Part shown: in pieces, positions 23,246 to 35,700 of the stretch | Position numbering within the stretch: the first letter of the stretch is position 1 | Layout: every line of letters starts with the position of its first letter | Assembly (NCBI GenBank): GCA_034509735.1 | Contig: JACGWO010000003.1 | Coordinates: 42,206,873-42,270,872, forward strand | DNA: 64,000 nt | Direction of reading: 5' to 3' | Source: Sesamum alatum | Lineage: Eukaryota; Streptophyta; Magnoliopsida; Lamiales; Pedaliaceae | Notes under the pieces: generated by a model | The model's database searches: none | What the model saw: the letters and a program-made list of their open reading frames with translations, nothing else | What the model was told of the DNA's origin: nothing | Translations under genes and position numbers: made by a program

Positions 23246-26140
23246 GTCTGATCAACTGTGGAGTAATCCTTCTCCAGTTTGTGATATAGTGAATGAAGCT
23301 GTTTCACTTATTAGATAGATATCAAGAGAATTTTGTGATCATTTCCCCCAGTCTGAATTTTCTATTTTAAATTGGTATTTCATCATACATTTTACTTTAT
23401 ATTGTACGTTACTGTCACCACGTGTATAAAATATTTTCTTAAATATATAGGTGAAGTGAATTTTATATACGTGTTTTGTAAATGAAGTGGAATATAAGAT
23501 GAAGTATCATGTTTAGAATAGATGAACTAGTGAGTTAATGGTTGTACCGAGTCGATTGTTATTTGATTTTCAATGTAGCTCCTCATATTTTGTATCTTTT
23601 CCTCTAAAAAAGAAAAACCACATTGTATCTTTTTATATTTTAGAGAAAATTATATTGAGCTTTTTTGAAATTTGATTTAATTTAGTATCTCTTTATTGTT
23701 TGAGAAATTTATAATACCCATGACTGTCCAACAACTAATCCATTTTGTTATTTATCTATTAGATTTTCATCTATTTTTTGAAATAAACTAACTAAAATAC
23801 CCTTAAAGATTATGAATTATAATTTTACTTATTTTTAAAAATTATCTAAATTTTTTTATTGACTAGAAGAATGATAAGGAAATTTTCCCTTAATTGTTAA
23901 TTTTTTGAAAATGAAAACAACATTTTCAAGCTTTCATTCAAAAGTTTCATAATATAATCAAACATCAATCAAGGAGTAATGATAATTTCTCAAGCAATAA
24001 ACATATAGTTATAATTATATGAACTCTAATTTATCTTATATTTTAACCCTAGAAAAAATTAGAATTTGAAATACAACCAACACACTCACACGCACGCACC
24101 CACCCAAATTCTAACACAAGATCTCGTACAGAAAATTTTAAACCCAAACCACTGTATTATCACGCTACGCTAGGGGACATTGTTTCTTTTCATTTGATTG
24201 GTTGTGAGTCATTGCATGTAAATAGTAATTTATAGTAGTAGTGAAATGGGCCACCATAATAATTTCAAATTTGAAACTTGAATGGGAAATTGGTGGGCAA
24301 TGCCATTACAACACGGCAGAAATACAAGTTAACATTGAATAAGAATGCTTCAGATCTAGGCAGCAGCATCATTTGGTGGTCCCTCTTCAAATTTCAAAAG
24401 CCCTGATTTTTAGTGCTACTTTTCCACTAGTGCAAAAATAAGAAATCTTATGATGCAGTTCAAATTATATTAGTTGATAATCATAACTCCCTTACCATCA
24501 ATGACACTTTCAGTTTGCTGTAAAAGCAGCTACCCCTTTCTGGTGCAAGTAAATTTCCACCCAGCAAGCAGTGAAAATACACAAGAATTTGCCAGTTTTT
24601 AGTGCAACCCCAGCGCAACAAAGCGTTAGATCGAAGTGTAAAATCTGCCCCAACGTTACAACTAGGTTCAGCGACCCTTTGTTGTAATTTTACAACACAT
24701 GCACCCAAGTATAAATAGTTAATGGATGACACGAATATTAAAACCAATCATGAACAACTATTGACGTAGAAAAACTTTCCAAATCATGTAAATTTTGAGT
24801 TTTCAGTTACTCTCTTTCTGCACATGTTCGCAATCTGACTAAATCCAATTCTAGCAGAAAGTACCATAGTCAATCCATGAGCAAAACCAAGTCCGAAAAG
24901 TCCGATAAGAACTATAAAAACTAACATAGCTACAACCTTAACCCAGTAAAGAAGTGCCACAAGTGGCTAAATGTAAGCTAAATCATCGGATGTATAACAA
25001 ATATAGAAGATTCTAATAATAAGGGAGTACAATCAGTATACAGCAGTATGACAAGGCCGCATTCCTTTTCCATCTCTATAATACTCTTCTTCTCTGTCAA
25101 AACTTCCGGTCTGCAAACGTACGAATAGAAGCAAAAGGATCCACCTCAGAACCACAATGCATACCAAGCAGCTGGGAAAAAAATAAATAACATACCACAT
25201 AAAAAAGGCCTAAGTAAGAGATCCTGACCAATATCTAGAGTAGTTGTGTTGTCTCAAATGATGACAGCTACAAGGCCGAGGAATGATAGCTATGGAACCA
25301 AAGAAACTTACTGATTCTCGCTGTTTCTAATTAGAATTACATGAGAAAATGATATGTTTCGTCGTGAATGGGAAACTGCTATTAGACTACAAAATCCCTG
25401 AATGTCAAGGTTAATTTGATCCCTTTGTTAAGGTAAAACACCCTGTGACTTGAGCAGACTTTGAAATGTATAAGAAGCAGTGATAAAATCATATGCCAAT
25501 CAAATTACAGCAAAGTGTCTAAGTAACAGAAAGAATCATACTACCGTCATGTCCAATATACAGCAGCAATAGAAACAATTGACACTCAACCACTAAAGTG
25601 GAATGAAATAGAAGAGCAATTAGTTTAGGTCAAACTAATGATGATGAGTCATCTAAATACCTGAACAATCCAAAATCACAGTTTTTTGTCAGTAAAGCTT
25701 GAAATATCATTCAGAAGTGTCTGTTAACCTTAAAATAAGAAACCAAAAGCAATGTGAAGAATTAATTGTCACTTCATATTTTCCTATAAAATGGAGAAGG
25801 TAATGAAGAAAAGAAAGTAAAACACAGCGGTGGAACCAAAAGAATAAGAAACTTTCAAGAAGGATACAGAGGAGGATACAGACGGTGGATAAATTGCAAT
25901 CATCTGCATGACTGCTTGCTGCCACAGTTAGTGAACAAACACAACCAAAGAACAGGCTTACTAAAAATGTTACTCCAGAATAATAAAATTTGGGGAAACT
26001 GTGGATGGCCAAGGGAACTTACCATGAGTTGGCAAATACCAGCTATTGGTAAGATGGTCTTTATGAGGAAAGCACACATGCCACAAATGTAAATCCATCA
26101 CCTACTTTGGCAAACCAAATCCCAGTTAGTAAAACCTTCA
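23246..26140. other. Intergenic region and probable 3' UTR of the 48K gene
   Basis: There is AT-rich intergenic DNA to about 24300, including a CACGTG-containing stretch near 23419 that resembles 9590-9680. From about 24500 to 26140 the base composition is less AT-biased and may hold 3' UTR or alternative 3' exons of the minus-strand 48K gene: a possible acceptor TTTGCAG precedes an open segment at about 25108-25030 minus. No independent gene is supported. Confidence 0.4.
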
Positions 26141-29100
26141 TCAGAAATCATCCTCATAAAAATCACGAGACTCTGCAGGATCATATCGGTCCTCAAATTC
26201 GTGCAGTTCAAAACGAGAGCTACTACTCCTGTTTGTTTTCCTTTTCCTTCTATCCCGATACCCTCTATCATCTTCATCTGTGTCTCGACTAGCACTTTCT
26301 GTTTTACTTCTCCTTCTGTCCTCATGCTCCCGATTATCTTCATATCTCTCTCTTTTACGACTAGTTCTCTCACGCTCGTCTCTTTCTCTTCTATGATTAG
26401 TAAACTCACGCTCATCTCTGTTTCTTTTATGATGATTTTGTTCCCGGGACTCGCTCGGTCTCTTGCGCGATCTTCGTGAATAACCTTCTCCAAGGGCCTC
26501 AACAAATTCTTGCTTTTCTCTACCATGCATCCGCTCTCTTGAGTGGTTGCCGCGTTGTCTTCCATCCCAGCTTCCACAATAATCATCTTTGTCATGTCTG
26601 ACCCTCCCAACATTTTTATTTAGATCTTGACGCCCATGATCCCAACTCGAATCTCGTCTTAGCCGCTGGATATCATCCTCGATTTCTTTTGAATCATGAA
26701 GAGCATGTAAGTCCTTCCTGTAATCAAGTGATTGGCCTCTATTGTCTTCAGGTAACAGAGAAGTTCTTGATCCCGAAACACTAGCAGCACGTGAATCTGT
26801 ATTCAAATTCTCAGATGTCAAAACTCCCATTTCTTCCACAGCTTTTGGCGTGCCATCAACATCTCCAGCTTGCTTGATTTCCTCCATAAATTCCTCTATG
26901 ATATCCCTCATCACCTTAAGGCAATAAAAGAGAAAAATGAGGTCCAATGTCTGAAGCAATTTATCAATCAGAACAGTGAAAAAATTGACAGAATCATGAT
27001 TAAAGGGGAGGAAAATGCCACTAAACCAATCCAACTCCTTTGATTAGACACAAAGGGGAGATACACTAGGTGCCTTAGCCCTATGATAGTTATGCCTAGC
27101 ACAAATAACTCTGCAAAATCTAATAAATAATAAATGATGACAAGGAGAGAATATTATCAGCAGTGTATAACATAGCACTTGAATCAACAACTTCTATCTA
27201 GCATATATCTTGTAGTATAACATAATATCAAGTTTACTTCCTGGCAAGACAGGATAAGTAACTGAAGCAGAGAAAGTAAATATGATCCCGAAGTAAATAG
27301 TATTCCAATGCTAAGATTGAAATACATATCTAGACTGCAGAGACATATGACTGTCAATAGTTCAAAACTGTATTATTTTTGCATTCAACTCTGGCTACAT
27401 AACTCTTTCTGAGGTCTGAGGCTTCAAAGGGCTCCAATAAGTTTACTAAGCCATCCAGGCAATGGGAATTGGTACAATAGTAAGTGCAGCATATTTTTGG
27501 TCCCCATATTTAGCAATCTACATAATTGTGAAAGCAAACTATTATGACTGAATAAATAGCACAGAACTCTTTCTGAGGTGTGAAGCTTCAAAGGGCTTGA
27601 ACAAGCTGCTAGATTCAAACTATAATCAGGGTTTGTCAGTTACAACTTCAACTTGATGTCTTAGCTACTTTACCATTTTATTGAGACCAAACTAACCAAT
27701 AGTAGTCATGCCACAAACAGAAATGACCATAATCAGGATCATGTCCGGGTTCAAGCATACAATACAAGTTGCTGTCAGGTCCAGAATCAGATCAGAGTTT
27801 CTTATAATATACACTCCCTTTCTAAAACCAGTATGTAATAGTTTAACATATAAAATCCTCATGTTTTAACCCACAAACAATAATTTCTTATACTCAAATT
27901 ACTTTCGGGATATCTTCTTCACGCCAGAGACATTTTAGAATTGAAGGAAATTTTGGATTATTATGCCAAAAATATAAAACTAAAGGAAAAAATATCTGAA
28001 ACATAAAAATCTTACCTCTAAAGTATTTCGCTTCAATTTCTTTCCACGGTACGACATCCTCCGACGTTTGTAATCTCTTTCCTCAGCTAATAATTCCTCC
28101 CTGGTCTTTACTTTATTGGCGTCCTACATGATCACAGAGGTATCATTGTACATTGCATTAGAAAGCTGCTCTCTGACATAAAATCACAACAAAATTCTAA
28201 TATCTCAATCATTAAAAAATACACAGGTACTGCTCAACAAGAGGGAGGGAGCTATTCATAGGAAAATGAGCTACAAATTTCCTCCCTTTGGTTGTTACGC
28301 ACCACTTCATTCCTACTTTGTTTAATGTAGTACTGCTAATATTTGCTATAAGTGATAGGAAGACCAGATAGATGATATCCTGTAGACACACACCATATAG
28401 TTGTAAAGAAATCAAGAAATTACCTGATTACTTGACCTCAGCCGAAGAAACCCATCATGTTCAATTATAGGTCTATAGTCTGGACGTTTTTGCCGTTCTT
28501 CATCAGCTATCTTGGACACGTATGCATGCTCCAAATTACTGCATAAGATTACCAACAAAATGCCTCCACATCTCACCAAATTCTCCATTAAAAATGACAA
28601 GGAAAAACAAGAACATATAGAAAGCATGAGAGCATTTACTAAGCATCATACTTAGGCAGGAACTAATAAATTATCTGAGCTTGCACAAGGTTGAGCAATT
28701 TGCAATGCCAGTCAAAATAATTTTTTCTCCACAAGCAAGATTGTGAAGTAGGTGGGTTCCATTGCCCATAAAAGTATAGCTCAAGTCTCGACAAAACATT
28801 ATGACTTTTTCATGATCATGCGCTTCGCTAATACTGGAAAAGCAGCATAAAAGGTCCTATGTCAAAATTGAGTAAACAGCATGTACACACTCATTTATTC
28901 TATATGTAGATATTCATTTAAGGATTATATGATAAGTTATGCTACCATGAAAATAGCATTATCAGGTACTTAACAGAAACTAAGAATTAACTTGACCAGA
29001 GGCAACAGAACAATACCGTTGATATGCAGACAATGGTCGAGAATTACGTAACGCCTTAATTTTTTCTTCAATCAATGATCGCTCATGCAATGCTGCTACA

Positions 29101-30317
29101 GCTGCTGCCACTTGGGAGATAAGAATCGTACTGTTGCCAACTGTTACACCTTTTATGTTCTCTCCTTCATCTCTCCTGGTATCGATCAATACAATACTTT
29201 GCACAGGCTCTTCCACCTCACCATCAACTTTTTGAAAATCACTCGATTCAGCATCTTTTCGCTCCAAAGGAAACAATGAAGCATGCAATGCAGATTCCAC
29301 TATGCACTCTTTTAGCACATCAACTGCAAAAACCTTCCCATTAACTTCACCATACAATATACGGAACTGCAAAGCTAACCACATCACCGTTTTCACTAAA
29401 ATGGGGCACTCAAAGTTCCGATTGCTCAACCCCGACAATGCATTTCCCTCCATTTTCAATTCTTCATCACTAAATGTAACACCCGCCAACCCAAAAGCCT
29501 CCCTAACAATCACCTTCAAACACAACCTAACCAACAAAACCACATGATCCCTCATGGCAAAATCAATAATTACTCCATATCGAGGAGAATTCGCAACAAC
29601 CCACTCATACAAATGCAACAACTCAAAATTTCTCAACCTCAGAATCGCACGCAAAATTCTAGAAGAATACACAGCTGGGATAGTGCCACCCCACGCTTCA
29701 ATTTCACTACGAATTGCCCAAATCTCTGATGGAAGAAACCTAATAAAATCCATGGAAAGACCCGCAGCTTTTTGGTGGGAAGAGTCTTGATTAAAGTCGG
29801 CGGACTCGATATACAAATCCCTAGGTAAATTGAGCAGGGGAGGCAGTTGAACTGAAGGAGTGACAGGACCGGGACAGCTTTGGTAAAAGAAATTGTTGGC
29901 TGGGGCATTATAGCCAGTGTAGCTTTCGAGAGAGACGCAGAGATCGTCGGAGGTGGTGGGGAAGGAAGCGGCGGCAGAGGGGGTGGCGGCGCATGAATGG
30001 AGCGTGAGGGGATAGTGGAAAGTGTGGGATAGAGAGACAGGAGAAGGGCAATTAAGGTAGTGAGAGAAGAGGGATGAAGGAGGGAGACGGTGGTTAGGGT
30101 TGAAAGGGCAGGGGAGGAGGGTAGGAGAAGCAGTGGCGGTGCCGGTGGGCAGAGATTGGAGGGTGGTGTTGGCGAGGTGGAGAAGGGAGGTGAGATTGGA
30201 GCTGGCGGCAGAAAGGGAGGGCGATGGCGGTGGGTTTAGGTACTGAGATGGGAGGAAAGTGGCGGCGGGCTGTGGCGGCGGCGGGAACTGTCGCGGTGGC
30301 GGATGTGGTGGGTTCAT
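26141..30317 (-). CDS. SNRNP48: U11/U12 snRNP 48 kDa protein homolog, 5 exons
   Basis: Exons 30317-29017, 28833-28687, 28538-28424, 28123-28016 and 26914-26141 join in frame to 814 residues. The 48K protein is a component of the U11/U12 di-snRNP and contacts the 5' splice site of U12-type introns in the nucleus. After a Pro-rich N-terminus comes the CHHC zinc finger: Cys70, His76, His86, Cys90 (CPFNPNH ... SHYLNC), the diagnostic module. A long helical region follows (MDFIRFLPSEIWAIRSEIEA), then the conserved plant block KTREELLAEERDYKRRRMSY and VMRDIIEEFMEEIKQAG. The last exon encodes an RS/RD/RE-rich tail (RERDERERTSRKRERYEDNR) typical of splicing factors. An in-frame ATG at 30374 could extend the protein by 19 residues; 30317 is preferred because the proline run starts there. 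Exons 1-2 and 2-3 joins were chosen by frame; other joins hit stops. Confidence 0.88.
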
Positions 30318-30450
30318 GGCGGAGGTAAGAATTGAGAATAGCCAGGGCAGAGAGTTAAAACCTGGAGTTTCCACTAAAATCGCATTTTCTCCAGTTTGTA
30401 GGAAAATCGCATATGGGAAGCATCTTTACAAGAGAAGTCGCTAGTTGGCA

Positions 30451-30460
30451 TGTATATAAG
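30451..30460 (-). promoter_or_regulatory. Possible TATA box of the 48K gene
   Basis: On the minus strand CTTATATACA lies about 80 bp upstream of the ATG at 30374 and 135 bp upstream of 30317. Spacing fits a TATA box with a short leader, but it is a single weak motif. Confidence 0.35.
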
Positions 30461-31427
30461 AAATGGGATGGTGAACCTTAAATTTAAGAGGGTGAGGGTA
30501 TACTTAAAAATATAAAATTAATAAATTTAGGGGGTAATAATAAATTTTTTGCTTATAAAATTGAATGCTCTAATATTTGAAATTTGAACTTATATGAATC
30601 AATTAATAATGCAGCAAACTTCTTATAGAGTATTGAAAGAAACTCATAAATTATAAAAATATAAGTAAAATATATTAAAATCACATTTTATAAAAATAAA
30701 GGAATATTGGAAACAATCAACTATGGTAGATAAAATTGGAATTCTTTATGATGAAATATTAGATTTTATAAAAATATATTTTGGGGGATCACATTTATTT
30801 TCAAAGTTTATGTATAAAATTTGTTTTTAGTATATACACAAGATAAAATGGGTTTCAAAGAAATTAATAAGGTATTTACAAATTACCCGTCTACAAAGTT
30901 CATACTTGACCGAGAAAATTAAATTTATAATATTTTATTAGAAATCTGGACATGTTATTACTAATTGAGCCAACAAATAATAAAGACAATCATATGGAGG
31001 GGAAGTTGACGAGTGCTTATCAACTTATTATTAATTAAAAAAAATTATTATTTATAATTTATACTTGTAAACTATTTAAATTAAGCTATTAAAGTCATAT
31101 ATTATAAACAGTTCGATACCAATTCGTACATTATATAACAAAATTATAAATATTAAATTATTTTGTTCATATTTTTTTATTACTTCCAAACACTCGCACT
31201 TTTCGCTAAGACAACGGTGTTCATTGATGTATAGATTCAGCCCAAGCTTCAAATACACCACAGCCCAAGACCAAAACAAGCAGGGTTGGATTGAGACTGA
31301 ATTTCTGCATTCTGGGCCCAAATAAATGGGTATGCAGGGAGGTTTGGGTTGGATATGGTTATTTGTTTTTCTAATGGGTGATTTGTATTAAAATGTAACA
31401 TATTTGAGGTTCGGAATCCAACAACAC
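30461..31427. other. AT-rich intergenic region upstream of the 48K gene
   Basis: No gene is seen. At 31230-31325 there are several AGCCCA/GGGCCCA motifs, the same kind of site II cluster as at 4.5 kb. The rest is low-complexity AT-rich DNA. Confidence 0.5.
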
Positions 31428-31436
31428 TTCAAAATA

Positions 31437-32919
31437 GGAAAAATTACATAAAATCCTCCCATATTACGAAAATTCAGCAAAAAAACTCATGTGTTAAAAA
31501 TATAGGTAAAAAAGACCATGTGTTTTCTGAAATCTTGCACACGCTCCCCTTGCCATTTGTTTGACTTAACAACATTAATTTTTGTTCTAATTTCCCGTTA
31601 TATCCTTGTGTATTATAAATTATAATTATTACAATGACTGTTGAATTTTCTTTGATCTCATCAGAATTATTGAATCTAATTAAATTTTAATAGCCATTGA
31701 AATGAACGGTCCAAATTATAAGTATTTTAAAAATATATTTTATATTTATATATAAACAAAAAAAAGGTTTCATAAAAATATGATATATATACACAAGTAT
31801 AACATATATATACTACATATATATCATGTATACATACATACATATATATACGCCAGTGGAGGTGGAGCGGCCCTCCACCGACCGTTACCATCTAGGCGAC
31901 GAAGCCTGTCGCCGCCCAAAGCTTGGTTGGCGACGGGCGTCATCGCCCAGAACGTTTGCGCGGCGACACCAGATCTAGGCGGGCGACGATGCCCCTGGAC
32001 GCCCAGATCTGGGCTGCGAGAGGCGGGAGAGGGGAGGCAGTAGGCAGACAGGCGTCATCGGCTGAACAGGCGGAGGCGGACGCTTGGAGGTGGAGGTGGA
32101 GGTGGAGGTGGAGGTGCGGGGTGGGGAGGGAGGGATAGTTGGGGAAGATAAACCTATTTTGGGCTTTCTTTTTTTCTTTTTTCTTTTTATTTATTTATTT
32201 TGTTGTATTTTTTTAATTTTGAAAATTTAATATAATGAATATAATTAATTAAGTATTTTTATGTTTAAATATAATATATCAAAATATTAAATCTATTTAG
32301 TGTAATTTATATAAATAATATAATATAAAATATATTCAACACCAAATAATATAATTTGATTTTTTATAAAAGATGTATAATAATTTAATTTGATTTAATA
32401 ATATTTTTCACACACATATATTGATGAATATTAATTGATTAGTATTTATCCCATTTTTCCAGTAAATGTAAAAAATATAAAGAGGGGACAATTGCATAGG
32501 ATAATTTACTATATTTTATTTTCAATATTATAAAATATGTATAATAATTTAATTTGATGTAATAATACTTTTTACATATAAATATTGATGAATATTAATT
32601 GTTTAGTATTTATTCTATTTTTATTAATAAAATTGGAAAATACAAATAAATTAATAAAAAACAATAAAGAGAGGGATAATTGCATAAAATAGGGATAATT
32701 TTGTCCTTTCAAATAGGTCAAGGGCTGAAAATAAGTCAAAATGTTATTCCACTCTCATTTTCCGGCGCGTGTAAGTAACTCTCCATTTTTTTTAACGAAG
32801 TGGGTCCTTTTTGCAGTGTTTATAATATATTATAGGGGGTCTTTTGGGCTATTTAATTAACACATGTAAGTTTTTAGCAATTTTCGCATAATACAGGGGG
32901 GTGTTATGCAATTTTCCCC
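31437..32919. mobile_element. Pack-MULE-like element with captured GC-rich core
   Basis: Terminal inverted repeats of about 85 bp: left GGAAAAATTACATAAAATCC, right (inverted) GGGGAAAATTGCATAACACC. Both continue with CGAAAATT, CATGTGTTA and AAAAGACC in the same order. The element is bounded by a perfect 9-bp duplication TTCAAAATA at 31428-31436 and 32920-32928, the hallmark of Mutator-like elements. The interior is AT-rich except for a sharply GC-rich block at 31851-32140. That base composition jump suggests a captured genic fragment, as in Pack-MULEs. No transposase is present. Confidence 0.85.
31851..32140 (+). other. GC-rich insert inside the Pack-MULE-like element
   Basis: This is about 290 bp of strongly GC-rich DNA (CGACGAAGCCTGTCGCCGCC and similar) with open frames in more than one frame. 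It ends in a (GGAGGT)n run at 32086-32115. I do not recognise the encoded peptides, so the source gene is unknown. Expression is unproven. Confidence 0.6.
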
Positions 32920-33480
32920 TTCAAAATATCATGTGTATTATGTTGAGTACTTGTCTAATGTATTGTTGAACACAACACATATATAGCATCGTATTGAACA
33001 TGAAACGTTAATGAAAAAATTTAAGATAGCCTGTGATTTTCTCCAACAAGCTCGGAGGATATTACATCTGATTCAGAACAAGTATTCCGACTTTTAGATC
33101 TCAAAATGGAGAGAAGAATAATGAAAACAACCTTCATTTTTGTAGATTCTTTCCAAATATCATAATCAATTTATTTTAAATTCGTTAAATTAATTTGTCT
33201 ATATTTTTCTAGTCGTATAATTATATCTACAGACTAGAAGTTTGTGTGAACATTTGCAATTGCTTAAAATAAACACTTACCAACGTATTGTTGAAAGCTT
33301 CTACCTTTGAGCTGCTTAAATTAAGTTAATTTAAGCCACCGGTTATAAGCAACTCGATCAATTTCTGCAACTTATGGGTAAATTTGTAAGTATAAAGTTG
33401 ATTTTCCAAACACTCTAATTTCACATTCTTTTTTTTTTTCTGTCAAAAACTCCCAATTTTCACCACCGATTTACTTACAA

Positions 33481-33845
33481 CTTTATTAAAGATGCGAATT
33501 ACGACTCGATCGGTGCCCTCGCCGTGCGATGTATTGTCTGATCTAGATTCGTAGGAGCCTCACAGTTTTGTCATGAAAAGGTGTCTCGCTAGGGATAGGA
33601 GGCCTTGGAGCTTATAAGCCATGCAAGCTCCTCATCTGCAACCAATATGGGACGTTTAGCTAAATCAATCCCCTCCCCTGCCAAACTAATAAATAGCTTG
33701 GGACGGGCACATGGCCTCGTTCCCACGAACGACTCCAAATGACGTGATTTGCGACTCGATCGGTGCCCCGTTGCGCGAGGTATTATCCGCCCTGACTTCA
33801 TAGGAGCCTCACGATTTTGTCCTAAAAATGCGCCTCGTTGGCTGC
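33481..33845. repeat. Diverged direct repeat interrupted by a LINE
   Basis: The block CGACTCGATCGGTGCCC ... AGGAGCCTCACAGTTTTGTC occurs at 33503-33575 and again at 33752-33820 (AGGAGCCTCACGATTTTGTC). The continuation of the first copy (CTCGCTAGGG ... GCTCCTCATCTGCAACCAATATGGGACG) reappears after the LINE at about 35704-35772 (TCGCTAAGGA ... GCTCCTCGTAATCAATATGAGACG). The LINE therefore split the second copy. The unit resembles a repeat I have seen in many dicot genomes, possibly a short LTR element; its class is inference. Confidence 0.55.
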
Positions 33846-33849
33846 ATTG

Positions 33850-35700
33850 AGAATGTTCAGTTCATCTCGTGGATTGAGGAATGCATATCCACTGCAAGGT
33901 TTCAATTAGCATCAATGGGGCTATCCATGGGTATTTCAAAGGTACGAGGGGACTGAGGCAGGGGAATTCCATGTCCCCTTACTCTTTGTCATTGTCATGG
34001 AAAAGCTACACATCTATCTCCAATCTAGGGTGCAACGAGAGGAGTTGTTTGGATTTCACTTGAGGTGTACGGAACTAAACATCATCAACATCTGTCGGTG
34101 ATGATTTACTTTATTCTGTCAGGCTACTACTGATTCAGTTCGGGATCTTAAGTCAGTTTTGGAGCAGTTTAGTGACCTATCAGGCCTTCAGGCCAACCCA
34201 GCAAAGAGCCAGGTCATAGTTTCCAAGTCGGCTCAGGCCCTCAAGACAGAATTGTTAGGCATAATGGGCTTCCAAGGAGGCCACCTCCCTATGAAATATT
34301 TGGGCATCCTACTAAATGCGTCACGGCTTACTATTGTTGGTTGTGCTCCTTTACTAGCAAAGTTTGATGGGTGGATTGCTGGATGGAGCAACACCTCTCT
34401 ATAGTTTGCAAGACGGTCAAAATTAGTGCTTAGCTCTCTTCATGTGTATTGGGCGTCCGCCTTTGTGTTGCCTTAGGGGATCCTAAAGCTGATTGAAAGC
34501 AAGATCAGGACATTCATGTGGTAGGGGAGTACTGGTCGAGGATACACAAGAGTTGCCGGGGCACAGGTTTGTTCATCACTTGACGAAGGAGGGCTAGGGA
34601 TCCACAATGTACAGGCCTCGAACAACGCTATGATGCTTAAGCATTTATGGGATATCATTCAGCAAAAGCATGACTCCATTTGGGTATGTTGGATTGTGCA
34701 ATACAGACTGAAGAAGCAAACGATTTGGACTATAAACTTGGAAGCCGGACCCTGGTGTTGGAGAAAATTGGTTAAGCTGGTTCAGGGTGTACAGTATTGT
34801 GTAGGAGTCACAAGTTTCTATTATAGCTTGATCCTTGGCATTAGTGCACCCCTCTTGTGCATAGATTTCCTATGGGGCCTCGTCTAACAGGCTTGCCTGG
34901 CTGCCTGCAGATACCTTTCTTTGGTCAGTCATTGAGGGTGGGGAATGGGCTTGGCCTTCAGCTTGATCAGTGGCGATTCGCGCTATCCTTGACGAGCTTC
35001 CAGCTGTTACCTCTGAAGATGATGTTATTCGATGGCGAAAATCTACCGGCTTGTTTAAAGTTGCAGATGCAATCACCTTGTTCCGGCCGCCAAGACATAT
35101 AGTTCATCAGGCTCCCCTAGTGCGAGGACCCCTGACAATTGCCAGGAACTTGTTCGTCATGTGGATGGTCATCTGTGTGAGGCTATACACGCTGGACCAA
35201 CCATGGTGCACTCAGGCGAATCAGGATTGCTGTTTGTGTGTTGCGCAACACCTAGAGACGCACGACCACATGTTCTTTCAGTGTAGGTATTCGAGGTAAT
35301 GTGTGGAAATTCTACGGAATGATGTTGGTTCACTTGGCCCATGAGACCATGGAAGGAATGGGTAGCTTCGGCTAGCAGGAGATGGTGTGGCCGGCACTTG
35401 ATAAGTGCGGCATACAGGGCTGCTCTTGCATCCTTGGTGTACCATATTTGGTGGGAAAGGAATAAAAGAAGGTTCCAAGGTGCTGCAATTGGGGCAGATA
35501 GATTAGCTCACCTGATTATAGAACAAGTTAGATTGAGGATACTAGGAGCTCAGTTAAAATTGAATTTGCAAACTCCGGCTTTGTATAGACTGTGGCATAT
35601 CGCTTGGTAGGTGGGTCTCCCATTTGAAGGGTGGGCCTCGTTGCTGTATCCTTATTTATCTTATGAAATTTACCTTTACCCAAAAAAAATTAAAAAAAAA
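33850..35700 (+). pseudogene. Decayed LINE (L1-type) reverse transcriptase, 5'-truncated
   Basis: Pieces in several plus frames match non-LTR reverse transcriptases: TRGLRQGNSMSPYS near 33940 (family motif GLRQGDPLSP), VGDDLLYS near 34098 (FADD box altered), LEQFSDLSGLQANPAKSQV at 34159 and MKYLGILLN near 34290. A zf-RVT-like Cys/His segment (CCLCVAQHLETHDHMFFQC) ends near 35285, and a C-terminal WWERNKRRFQG segment lies near 35450. Stops and frameshifts are frequent. It ends in an A-rich tail at about 35680-35700. The endonuclease half is absent. Confidence 0.85.

Noticed and set aside
31780..32138. Protein-coding gene in the GC-rich block at 32 kb
   Set aside because: Open frames are short, overlap in different frames and include a simple repeat. 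The block sits inside a TIR element and is better explained as a captured fragment.
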